Shown here in pieces: positions 21,898-32,827 of a DNA stretch of 64,000 nucleotides. The notes beneath the pieces were generated by a model that searched no databases, was not told where the DNA came from, and saw only the letters and a program-made list of their open reading frames with translations. Every line of letters starts with the position of its first letter. Positions within the stretch are counted from its first letter, which is position 1. A program made the translations under genes and the position numbers. This DNA is from Adenophora triphylla var. japonica (taxonomy: Eukaryota; Streptophyta; Magnoliopsida; Asterales; Campanulaceae), in NCBI GenBank assembly GCA_022495995.1, contig JAFEMH010005396.1, positions 62,001 through 126,000 of the forward strand, written 5' to 3'.

Positions 21898-24290
21898 TAT
21901 GTTAGGGGTGGCTTTGTTCCTACCACATAGTGGTTTTCGATGTGGTTTATGAGCGTTTTTATTGTTTGCAGGTCAAAATCGGGTACGCAGCCAGCCCGTT
22001 CGACCTACACGCCAACATTAAATGAAATCGCGCCTTCCTAAGGCAAATGTCAGCATTGTTTCTCGCTCCTGTAATGATGCAAAGGTATGACGGCGTCCTT
22101 TCAAAATTCAGAATGCCCCGAGATTGGCGCCAGTTGTCCCCCACGTGGTCTACCCTCACCATGCATGTTGATATTCCACCCCTACCTTTCTCAGTTAGTC
22201 AGCATTAAACAACCAACCGAGCAAGCCGTCGAGATTTATGCTTCGTACTCTTCCTCTACTCGAATAGAAAGCAGGGGCCACTGAACGAAATAATCTAAGT
22301 CCTTGCTCGTGTCTTACTACATGGGGGCCTAAAGCCTAACCCATAACGATCATAGGTTCGTTCCAAATCAGTTTATACTGCGTTACTACGTAATGGGCTA
22401 GGCCCATATCTCTGCATCAACTCTGAGCTCATTATTGAGCTCGAGCTCGCCCTGAAGAGGGACTATATTCATCTCGTTTGGGGGCTTGGGGCCCAAGGAA
22501 GTTTGGCTCCTCGTAGAAGGCCGATCAGAGCTCTCCATAATCGAGCGGGACTCTACTCGGGCAATCCTACTCAAACAAGGATATTCTAATTCCCTCTGTG
22601 ATATAATTCTAGCCAAGATTAACTCTCCTAATAATGCAACTCAACTACGGAATTTCAATTCTTGAGTATTACTCCACCGCCCACCTTTAAATAAGAGGTT
22701 AATTTCAATGCCAAAATCAGGTTTATTCTATTCTCCAATCTCTCTCCTTTAGTTTGATTATATTTTTTCTCTAAAGGAATCTTACTTTCACGTCGGATGA
22801 TCTTTGCTAGTGAAATCCCGACTTAGTTTACATGTTTGTTTATCTGTTTCAGACTTAATCAAGGCAAATCCAAGTATCCAATCTGTTGATTCCGGCTAAA
22901 TTGACCTAAATACAATTTTGATTTGATCATCGCCTAAACATAATGCACTCAGTTTTTCGCAATATACTACAGCTGGTCATGATCTGGAACCAGATCACTT
23001 ACCAATCTCGTTAACCAGATTATATCTCATTGTTTGCTTCTAGATTATTTCATTGCTTACTTTTAGTAGTGCCATGTGGGCTGCTCTGTAATAGACAACA
23101 TTCATATTCAATATAAAATTATACATATTGTTTATGCATAATGCCGTCTTCCCAAACCAATCATGTAAGAAACAAAATACATATTCAATAGTATAAAATT
23201 ATGGCGGAGTTTTCATCACCAAATTGAAATCATATGAATGGAAAATCATATGAAAGGAACGTATATAGATCCTACGGATTGATAAAATTAAGGGCTTACT
23301 TGAGATATGGTCTCAGACAAGATTGGTATACCTTTGTCCTATTTTCTTTTGAGTTTCTCTTTACGTGATGAAATATTAAACTTCTATTTTAATTCTTAAA
23401 AAAAAAAAAAAAAAAACTTCTATTCTTATTCTACTACATACAATGACAATAATACAATGATTAAAAAAACTTCCGTTTGTATTTTTCTACATAGAATACA
23501 ACTATATAACTTATATCATTGTGCCACTAATCAGATTGCTTTGCTCAAAATAAAATAAAATAAATTGTATTCTAGGTAGAAAAATAAAACTAGAAGTTTT
23601 GCAAATGAATTTGAAACTACTCGACGGATTATAAAATTGTAATGAATAGTTGTGATAATTTATGTGCCGCATCCTTTTTTATGTGCATGAACAATACATC
23701 ACCGCCAAAGAATTTAACTTTAGTTTAGTTTAGTTCTGGTATTCGATGTTACATCTAAAAATATTAGTTTAAGTAATATTCAGTATTTATTTTCATAGCG
23801 AAAGGTAAGAGTTTGAATCCTATTAAGTATAAAGGATATGTAATTAAAGAAATGAGGTGGTGGTCTCCCACGAGAACAAGGGGATCCGTCTCATGCATGA
23901 GACGGGTCGACCCATAACCCATGGGGCACTTAATTGATTGAATAAGGCGGTGGTAAGTTGACCGACATGCCAAGAGAGTAGTCAGCCTGACACGTGGCAG
24001 CCTCTTATAGGTCCAATTTTTTTTTCTTTTTTGTTTGCTTTTTACTTTTTTTTTTTTTAGTTTTTATATTATTTTTTCGACTTTTCAGTGGTTTAGAAAA
24101 AGCAATAGTTACCATCTCTTAATGTAATGACTGTATACATATATAGTAACATTGTTCATAAGTAAACATAATACCTGATTTAAAAAAATAAAAGCTCGTT
24201 TTCACCCATTTTTTCAAATGTAATACAAATTATATGTATTACATTTGAAATGTAATAACTTATGTATATGAATGTAATAGCTTATACAAG
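21898..24290. other. Non-genic region, possible LTR remnant
   Basis: I find no gene. The segment 22090-22140 contains TTGGCGCCAG next to CG-rich text. The stretch 22400-22900 looks like the promoter half of an old LTR (TTTAAATAAG near 22685, followed by a CT-rich start region), without provable ends. A poly-A run lies at 23397-23417. The segment 23830-24000 is unusually GC-rich for this area. The last 250 bp hold an ACATTTGAAATGT hairpin. Confidence 0.35.
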
Positions 24291-24345
24291 CGTAAAATCT
24301 AAGGAGAAACGTGTTTCTCCTTAGCGCTAAGGAGAAACGTGTTTC
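24291..24345. repeat. Left terminal region of the MULE
   Basis: Two copies of AAGGAGAAACGTGTTTCT stand around a TTAGCGCTAA centre. GGAGAAAC..GTTTCTCC is itself palindromic. The same box, with C/G changes, ends the MITE at 54692-55102. Confidence 0.7.
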
Positions 24346-24446
24346 TTAACCGGTTTATTAACGGGTTTAATTGAACGTTTAACGAACCGATTTCTTAACC
24401 GGTTTAATTAAAACATGTTTGCCCTAAGTTTAATACCAAAACGAAA

Positions 24447-25665
24447 TCAGTAACAAGGGAACCCAGTTGAATATCCAGAAACTATATCCAGAAATCAGTA
24501 GCAAGCGAAATCAGTAGCAATCGAAGGAATTATGGGAAATCCAGTTGATGAAATCAGGAGCAAGCGAAAATTCGATTGTGAGTTCACATGTTATTATTGT
24601 TTTGGTTCGCATTTTCATAAATTTCTGGATATATTAAGCATACTCATCTGTATATGAATTTAACAATGTATTTTAGTTTGAAATTTACAATTTCTGTGTA
24701 TTGATTTTGTGTTTTATGTTTAACGATTTACCATTCTACTTAGTATTGTCTCTTGGCTTTTAATTCATAATTTTCGTCATGTTTAACAATGTGTTTTAGT
24801 ATTGTCTCTTGGCTTTTAATTCATAATTAAAAAGGTTCTGGATATAAATTAAAAAGCTTCTAAATATCAATTAAAAAGGTTCTGGATATCATTTGAAAAG
24901 GTTCTGGATATAAATTAAAAAGCTTCTGGATATCCTTTCAAAAGGTTCTGGATATCCTTTCAAAAGGTTCTGGATATGTTCTGGATATCCAGAACCTTTT
25001 GAAAGGATATCCAGAACCTTTTGAAAGGATATTCAGAAGCTTTTGAAAGGATATCCAGAAATTTTGTATTGGCCATGATCTTGGCCCATGGAGAAACGGG
25101 TATCCAGAACCTTTTGAAATGTTATCCAGAACCTTTTGAAATGATATTCAGAACCTTTTGAAAGGATATCCGGAAGCTTTTTAATTTATATCCAGAACCT
25201 TTTTAATTGATATCCAGAACCTTTTTAATTGATATCCAGAAGCTTTTTAATTTATATCCAGAACCTTTTTAATCGATATCCAGAACCTTTTTAATTATTT
25301 GTGAATATTTTCTGGATATCATTTTGAAAGTTTTTGGATATTCAATTGTTTGTTTCTGGATATTCAATTGTTTCTAGATATTCATTTGTGGATATTTTCT
25401 GGATATTCATTTGCTTGTTTCTGGATATTCAATTGTTTGTTTCTGGATATTCATTTGCTTGTTTCTGGATATTCATTATTATGTTTCTAGATATTCATTT
25501 GTGGATATTTTCTGGATATCATTTTGAAAGTTTCTGGATATGCATTTTGATAGTTTCTGGATATTCATTTGTATGTTTCTGGATATTCACTTCATTTATT
25601 TCTGGATATCCTTTCTTTATTATTCTGGATATTCATTTCATTTATTTCTGGATATCCTCTTGATT
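24447..25665. repeat. Motif array 1, mostly in intron 1 of the Ulp1-like gene
   Basis: About 40 copies of TTCTGGATAT or its inverse occur. Up to 24980 they run mainly in the TTCTGGATAT orientation, from 24980 to 25310 in the inverse, then forward again. Spacers are AT-rich (TTTTTAATTGA, ATTGTTTG). The array includes a hairpin with arms of about 50 bp at 24923-25040, centred on TTCTGGATATCCAGAA (24979-24994). Open frames here (repeats of FLDI/SGYS/FWIF) only translate the repeat. Confidence 0.95.
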
Positions 25666-28600
25666 TTTTTTTTTTTTTTATGTTTTGTAGCTGCAGATTT
25701 AAATAAAGGTGAAGGTAGTAAGAAGCATAAGAAGAATCAATTAAGTGAAGGTCAAGTTAAGAACTCAAATAAGAAATCAACAATGGATGTGGTTGAAAGT
25801 GGTAAGAAACAGGCATTTGAACATTGTTGTGTCCCAGAAAGGCTTATTGATCTTGGTTTAACCCCTGCTCAGAAAGAAGATGTTAAATCTATAGGTTTTG
25901 GTGGACTATTAGAACTTAAGTTGAATAGATTGCCAACAGGGGGAATTGTGGAATATTTTGTGGAAAGATTTGATTCGGGAAGCTTTATTCAGAGAATCAA
26001 AAATAACAAGTATTATATAACAACAAATGATGTTTTTGATATTCTTTGTCTTCCTAGGAACTTAAAAAAAGAGAAGATAATTTGTTCAATAGGAATTGAC
26101 AAAGAGTTGAGCGCACGATATAAAAATACTTTTGGGAAAGTTAAAGATGGTATTCCAGCCCGTCTGCTTGGTGAACGCATCAAAGAACTACCTGATGGAG
26201 GTGATGAGTTTAAACGCCTCTATGTCTTGTTTGCTGTCAGTTTCTTTCTTGCACCAGTAGTAACAAAGGCTGTTGACTGTTCTTTGTTGGCATTGGTTGA
26301 AGATGTTACTCAAATCAAAAAGTTTGATTGGTACCAGTTTGTATTGAATAAGTTATCTGATGGTGTTAGGAAGTTTAAGGCTTCTTCTGGCAGTAAAGTG
26401 AGGTGTTGTAGTGGTTGTGTGGCAATTCTTTTAATAGCTTACTTTCATAGATTTCCATATTTGCGTAAACATGAACCAACTGCACGTCCTTTGATTCAAC
26501 ATTGGACTCAAGAGAAAATTTCTGTCAGGGCTGGGAATGAAGCTAAGATTGGTTGGGGTGGAGTTCTTTATTTGGATAATGTTTATCCTATTACGAGCTA
26601 TGAGGATGATTTAGATGAAGGACAAATTGGATTGTTGATTGATCTTTGCTCCTTTTTGTTGAGGATGTAAGTCATCCTACAAAAATACCTGCAAGTGAAA
26701 ATGTTCCAGAAGTTTTGGATTCTGTTAAAGAGTCACTGGAAATATTTCACAATGATATTAAAGTTGCTATCAATGCTCACATTGCAAGGATTTCAAAAAT
26801 TGAGAAGGGGAAAGAAAAAGTTAATAATGATGATGTTGAGAAAGGATCTGCTGAAGAGGAGGATTTGGTTGGTGATAGTGAATCTTGGGGAAGTCAGGTT
26901 TTTGATTACATTGATGATATTATTGATAAGTTGAAAACTTCAAAATTTGAGCTGAAGGAGAAAGGGAAGGTTGGACCATTGCCAACATTTAGGATTTTAT
27001 CACAGAGTCAAGAATACGGCGTACGTCTGATGATAATGTTGACAAATTTCAGAATTTTGATGACGGATATACGCATGAGCATTATGAGGATCAAGATGTT
27101 ACCAATGTTGATCAACCAATCGAAGATCAATCGCAGAGCATCAAATAGCTAGGCTTAATACAGAGGATCAAGTTCCGATTCCCATCTGTTTAAACAACCA
27201 ATGATTGAGCCTATGTCTGTTATTAAAGAAGTTGACGTGGAAGAAGAATATTCTTCACAAATTTTGGGTGATATTGATAATTTGGTTGGTAAAATTTTTC
27301 AACATGGTGTTAATTGTGAGAAGTTTGATAAGATGTTAGATGAAGTGCATTTGGAACCTGTGAATGGTGAGATTATTCTTTCATCTGAATTTATGGTGAA
27401 GAATAAGGAAGTAATGATTGGTATGTCAAAGCTAAAGATGGAAGTGGTTGATTATTGCTTCTCAAAATTGATTCTTCCATAATCAAAAAAGTAATATCCT
27501 GTTTTTATTTCAATATTATTACAGTTGAAATTAAATATGGTATTCAAATTCTAATATTATTTTTTTTCAGTGCTTTTTTTCAGTTTAATGATCTCATTGG
27601 ACTGGAAGCAGACGATATTTTGAGTATGAGAGAAGATATAAATATCATAGGTGTAATTGTGAATGCTTGGGCAATGTTGTTGAACAAGCTGGAACATAAA
27701 AAGGGTGTAATGAAGAGATTTATGTTTGGTGTTGAACATTCTGTAAGTTTACTTTTTTTAACAACTTACAAGTATATATCGATTGCAGGGTATATATCCA
27801 TGAAATTTCTTTAAGATATTGTTTATCATTTATATTAACAGGCTACTTGGGCAAAACGTTCTTGCAATGCTCGTATTGGTGCTGCAGAAATGCTTCAAAC
27901 TTTTTTGTATTGGAAAAATGATGTTAATGTCGATGGAAATCTAATGGATCTGAAAGAAGTAGATCTGGTATGTATTTTCATTTTTCAGTACATTTTTGGA
28001 TATCATATTGAAAATTTTTGGATATACTTTATGGTATTTCTGGATATATCCATGACCAAGGCCAAGGCCTATGTCATGGCCAAAGTAATTTCTGGATATA
28101 CTTTATGGTATTTCTGGATATACTTTATGGTATTTCTGGATATATCCATGACCAAGGCCTAGGACAAGGCCAAGGCCAAGGTCTATGCCATGGCCATAGT
28201 AATTTCTGGATATACTTTATGGTATTTCTGGATATACTTTATGATATTTCTGGATATATCCATGACCAAGGCCTAGGCCAAGGCCAAGGCCAAGGCCTAT
28301 GCCATGGATTTAGCCATGTCCAAGACAAATAAGAAATTTCTAGATAGTCACCTAATATATTTCTGGATATACTTTATGGTATTTCTGGATATATCCAAGG
28401 CCAAGGCCTATGCCATGGCCAAAGTAATTTCTGGATATACTTTATGTTATTTCTGGATATACTTTATGGTATTTCTGGATATATCCATGACCAAGGCCTA
28501 GGCCAAGGCCAAGGCCTATGCCATGTCATGTCATAGTAATTTTTGGATATACTTTATGGTATTTCTGGATATACTTTATGGTATTTCTGGATATACCCAT

Positions 28601-29396
28601 GACCAAGGCCTATGCCATGGCCAATGCCATAGATTTAGCCATGTCCAAGACAAATAAGAAATTTCTGGATAGTCACCTAATATATTTCTGGATATACTTA
28701 TTTTTTTGCAGTTTTTTATCCCATACTTTAAGGGAAGCAATAAAAGTGGGCACTTTACACTATATGTGTACAACATGGCTTCAAAATTCATTCACTATTT
28801 TGACAACCTTTCAATGAATGAAGCAAAAAAGCTGAAGTTGTGAAACTTACGAAAGCATTGGTATATGTTTTGAAACTTACGAAAGCAGTTTTATATTTTC
28901 CATTTTTGTTTTCATTGGTTATCTAATATTTTATACTTTAAATTTTTTCAGTATGTGCCTATGAAAGCTTTTTTGAAGAAGATTGATCATCCATGTATAA
29001 TGATTTTGAAGGCAAAAAATCATATAAATTTGAATACATGGAATGTGATTGGGTTCTTAAAGAAAATGATGTTAACCATGATTGTGGAGTTTATGTGATG
29101 TCTGAGATGAATGATTTTCAAGGATCAAAGTACTCATGCCCTGAGTTATGTCAGGTACTATTAAAGTTTTTTTTATTCATATTTATATTATATGAGTTTG
29201 TATATATATGTTTTAACATTTTTTTTTTACTTTGTAGGATAAACAAAGGATCCGTCTACGAGCTGAAATTCTTTCAACACTTTTGCTTATTCAATTGAAC
29301 AGAGATAAGCATAATTTAATGATTCAAACAAACACTTTTAAAAAAGAGAAGAAAACAAAAAGAACAGAAGAACAAAGTAATGTACAAGATTCATAG
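24532..29396 (+). pseudogene. Ulp1-like (C48) cysteine protease gene of the MULE
   Basis: Exon 1 (24532-24577) encodes MGNPVDEIRSKRKFD and ends at GTGAGT. It joins in frame to exon 2 at 25691 (acceptor TTTTGTAG), a 320-codon part with GFGGLLELKLNRLPTGGIVE and YYITTNDVFDILCLP, the N-terminal domain usual in plant Ulp1-type transposon proteins and similar in layout to DUF1985. A Lys- and Glu-rich linker follows (26650-27480, frame changes near 26660, 27020 and 27160). The protease part lies in exons 27584-27742, 27842-27967, 28712-28855, 28952-29154 and 29238-29396. The triad is visible: His in KSGHFTLYVYN, Asp in IHYFDNLS and Cys in NHDCGVYVM. Frameshifts near 28826 (A-run) and 28995 break it. 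Related host enzymes remove SUMO in the nucleus; the role in MULEs is not settled. Confidence 0.75.
27985..28705. repeat. Motif array 2, in a Ulp1-like gene intron, with GGCCAA repeats
   Basis: The intron between exons 27842-27967 and 28712-28855 is filled with TTTCTGGATATACTTTATGG units (about 20), all in one orientation. Three to six GGCCAAGGC hexamer runs stand between clusters, each introduced by ATATCCATGACCAAGGCC. Splice signals at both ends (GTATGT and TTTTTTTGCAG) are intact. Confidence 0.95.
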
Positions 29397-29454
29397 ATGT
29401 ATGTAATTATGTAATTAGGAATCTGATTTGGTGATGTAATTAATGTACTTTAGT

Positions 29455-30022
29455 GAATTGATAGTTTCTGGATATTCATATTGAAAGTTTCTGGATATGC
29501 ATATTGATAGTTTCTGGATATACATTTTTATAGTTTCTGGATATACATTTTGATAGTTTCTGAATATCATATTGAAATTTTTTGGATATATCCATGACCA
29601 AAGCCTAGGCTAAGGCCAAGGCCTATGCCATGGCCAAAGTAATTTCTGGATATACTTTATGGTATTTCTGGATATATCCATGACCAATGCCTAGGCCAAG
29701 GCCTATGCCATGGCCATAGTAATTTCTGGATATACTTTATGGTATTTCTGGATATACTTTATGGTATTTCTGGATATATCCATGACTAAGGCCAATTAAA
29801 GTTTCTGGGTATTCAATATAGTTGTTTCTGGATATACTTTTTGATAGTTTCTGGATATTCAAATTAAGAGTTTCTGGATATAAAATTGATAGTTTCTGGA
29901 TATACTTTTTGATGGTTTCTGGATATACTTTTTGATGATTTCTGGATATACTTTTTGATAGTTTCTGGATATACTTTTTGATAGTTTCTGGATATACTTT
30001 TTGATAGTTTCTGGATATAAAA
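29455..30022. repeat. Motif array 3, between the Ulp1-like gene and the small minus-strand genes
   Basis: About 22 TTTCTGGATAT copies run in the forward orientation with 10-12-bp variable spacers. Two GGCCAA/CCATGG blocks lie at 29595-29640 and 29680-29720. The array starts about 60 bp after the Ulp1-like stop codon and ends before a poly-A stretch at 30066. Confidence 0.95.
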
Positions 30023-30149
30023 TTGAAAGAATACAAACTAAGTAAATTATTTTAAATATAATTACAAAAAAAAAAAAACCAACAATAACAATAAAAACAA
30101 CACAAACAAGGAGGAGCAAGAACAACAACAACAAGACAAACATCAACAT

Positions 30150-30532
30150 CCCCTAATTCCCATCATTGACTTCGTCATATACGCTCTAGTGCAATGCTTT
30201 GTTTCATGGATATTTCTCCATACGAAGAAATAGATCCAAAATGAATAGCATGCGCAAAGAGTTGGTCCCAAGTCAATGTTCTTGTTAGAAAGCTCCTCTG
30301 GGGGCAGAATGGGCATTGCAATTTATTTTCCCCATTATAGAGGGGAAAACGCCCATTTTAGATTGATCGCTTGTGCCTTGCAACTTTTTGCTCCAGGGTC
30401 AATTCTCTGTTAACCCTAGGCGGAACATCCACATTATCATCTACATATTCAACCTCCTCGAAAGTTGAAACCCTATATCAGAATCAGAACTTTCGTCCTG
30501 CTGAGCTTGGTTGTTGTTGTTGTTATTCATTT
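30150..30532 (-). pseudogene. Small Cys/His gene A (XS zinc-finger-like)
   Basis: The start MNNNNNNNQAQQDESSDSD (30531) is followed after a frame change by LTLEQKVARHKRSI. In a further frame come LQCPFCPQRSFL and LFAHAIHFGS, then KQSIALERI-stop. The order CPFC, about 15 residues, H-x3-H fits the XS zinc finger (zf-XS) found N-terminal to XS domains in SGS3-type RNA-silencing proteins. Two frame changes make this copy inactive, or else they mark undetected introns. Family assignment is tentative. Confidence 0.4.
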
Positions 30533-30961
30533 TGAGAAATTTGATTTTTTTTTTTTTGTTGTGATGGTAGGAGTGGTGTTGTATGGTATTTATATAGGCT
30601 GAGTACTTGAAACCAGTCAAAAAAGTTTCTCAATGAATTCAATGCACTTACATTTATTACTCTTTGAATTCAATGAATTCAATGCACTTACCATCTGTAC
30701 ACATTTATTACTCTTTGAATTCAATAGTAAGTTTGAATGCTTTTTTGACCATTAAAAACAAGGAAACTTATCTAAATGAATATCCAGAAACTTACAAATG
30801 AATATCCGATACAGATTCAATAGTTAACTACATTTCAAACAAAAACGGTCATGGATTCAATAGTGCCAAATTTCAAACAAAAACAGTCACGGATAACAAT
30901 ACATCACCTATATTACAAAATACATCAAACACAACAATATTAAAAACAGAATTTAGTACCA

Positions 30962-31267
30962 TTAAACACTACCACTACCACCTGCTCCATCATCGCCTAC
31001 ATTGTCATTCAATTTGTTTTTTGGATCATATTCATTCAAAATATATTCCAAATACATTTCCAAAGCCTTGTGGTGAATCCTAGCAGCTTCATCAATGTTG
31101 TGAGCGTTGCCAAACTCATGAGCATAATTGACTATCCCCACATAATCCTTATCCCTACAATTGTGTCCATTACATGGCTCCAATGGACAACGAAATGAGG
31201 GAATTCCATTTGCAGAAGAAGGCTGCAAAACAACAAGATGACCATTGAGCAATTTTTGGTAGCACAC
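30962..31267 (-). CDS. Small Cys/His protein B (XS zinc-finger-like)
   Basis: A 101-codon frame contains IPSFRCPLEPCNGHNCRDKD, then GIVNYAHEFGNAHNIDE and ALEMYLEYIL, and a Gly- and Asp-rich tail. The pattern C-P-x3-C, His-containing helix, AxxHHKALExYLEY is close to the zf-XS pattern (CP.C ... LLQHA ... A..HxALAxYLE). The start codon is TTG/ATG-ambiguous; the frame opens at MCYQKLLNGHLVVLQ. It lies in the same orientation as gene A and the transposase, between motif arrays 3 and 4. It may be an accessory MULE gene, perhaps one exon of a gene with A. Confidence 0.4.
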   Translation of the reverse strand: MCYQKLLNGHLVVLQPSSANGIPSFRCPLEPCNGHNCRDKDYVGIVNYAHEFGNAHNIDEAARIHHKALEMYLEYILNEYDPKNKLNDNVGDDGAGGSGSV

Positions 31268-31539
31268 AATGTATATTTTTCAACTTTTGTCATCATTTGA
31301 ATCACCCAAAGTTGGCTCCCCAGAATTTCCCTTTCCTTTGTTCATCACTGGAAAAATTATTAAAGGTATAATTTTTCTTGAACTTGATGTATATGCTTAC
31401 CTTTGGACAGATTTATATAGGTTGAGTACTTGAAACCAGTCAAAAAAGTTGGTCAATGAATTCAATGCACTTACCAACTGTACACATTTATTACTCTTTG
31501 AATTCAATAGTAAGTTTGAATGCTTTTTTGACCATTAAA

Positions 31540-32752
31540 GTATATCCAAACTATCAATTCTATATCCGAAACTCTTAATTTGAATATCCGAAACTATCAA
31601 AATGTATAACCAGAAACTTTCAATATGAATATCCAGAAACTATCAATTCTATATCCAGAAACTCTTAATTTGAATATCCAGAAACTATCAAAATTTATAT
31701 CCAGAAACAACCATATTGAATACCCAGAAACTTTAATTGGCCTTGAACTTAGCCTTGGCCTTGACCATGGCCTTGGCCTTGACCATGACCTTGGCCTTGG
31801 ACTTCTGTATATCAATGCACTTACCAACTGTACACATTTATTACTCTTTGAATTCAATAGTAAGTTTGAATGCTTTTTTAACCATTAAAGTATATCCAGA
31901 AACTATCAATTCTATATCCAGAAACTATCAATTCTATATCCAGAAATTATCAATTCTATATCCAGAAACTATCATCAATTTCTGGATATGCACCTACCAC
32001 ATTTCTGGATATACATTCACATACTTCTGGATATAATTGGCCTTGGCCTTGGACTTGGCCAAGGCCAAGGCCAAGGCCAAATCCATGACAAGTTCAAGGC
32101 CAAGGCCAACTTGTCCATGGCAAGGCCAGCCAAGGCCAAGTCCAAGGCTTGGCCATGGCCGGCCTTGACCATGGCCTTGGCCTTGGACTTACGGATATTA
32201 ATGCACTTATCATCAACATTATTACTCTTTGAATTCAGTAGTAAGTTTGAATGCTTTTTTGACCATTAAAGTATATCCAGAAACTATCAATTCTATATCC
32301 AGAAACTATCAATTCTATATCTAGAAATTATCAATTCTATATCCAGAAACTTACAAATGTATATCCATAAACTATCATCAATTTCTGGATATGCACCTAC
32401 CACCACATTTACATTCACATTACTTACATATATATAATTGGCCTTGGACTTGGACAAGGCCAAGGCCAAGGCCAAATCCATGACAAGTTCAAGGCCAACT
32501 TGTCCATGGCAAGGCCAAGGCCAAGGCCAAGTCCAAGACTTGGCCAAGGCCATGGCCAATGACAAAATTTCTGGATATGCACCTACCACATTTCTGGATA
32601 TACATTCACATACTTCTGGATATATAATTGGCCTTGGCCTTGGACTTGGCCATGGTCAAGGCCAAGGCTAAGTACAAAATCAAGGTCAAGGACAAGGTCA
32701 ATGCCAAAGCCAATAAGCAATTTCTGGATATCAATTTATTTCATTTCTGAAC
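31540..32752. repeat. Motif array 4 with long GGCCAA tracts
   Basis: ATATCCAGAAACTATCAAT units run in the inverse orientation at 31550-31975 and 32270-32370. Short forward groups stand at 31978-32035, 32375-32395 and 32570-32625. Between them lie GGCCTTGGCC/GGCCAAGGCC tracts at 31738-31803, 32039-32190, 32441-32560 and 32629-32700. A segment of about 100 bp (TGCACTTACCAACTGTACAC...) recurs at 31465, 31816 and 32202, so blocks of the array were duplicated as a whole. Confidence 0.95.
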
Positions 32753-32827
32753 ATAAAAACATCAAATATCTGTATATAAAATAGTTAACTAGTCAACTTA
32801 ATAAATTGTACTTCAATCTAAAAACTA

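Noticed and set aside
23764..24060. A tRNA- or rRNA-like gene in the GC-richer patch
   Set aside because: No cloverleaf, anticodon arm or rRNA core sequence could be found.
24447..25665. CRISPR-like array
   Set aside because: Short repeats with AT-rich spacers superficially resemble one, but spacers are themselves repeated, repeat length varies, orientation flips, and the context is a plant genome.
25334..28817. Long plus-strand open frames rich in FWIYFMVFLDI/SGYS repeats, looking like membrane proteins
   Set aside because: They only translate the TTTCTGGATAT motif arrays. The repeat unit sets the composition, and splice signals show that the intervals are introns.
29737..30149. Minus-strand frames of YPETIKKYIQKLSKSISRN repeats
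   Set aside because: Translation of the inverse motif array, with no homology beyond the repeat.
31597..32671. Frames rich in ALAKAKAK, QGQGQG or RPRPWSRP
   Set aside because: These read through GGCCAA hexamer runs and the motif array. They are low-complexity by-products.
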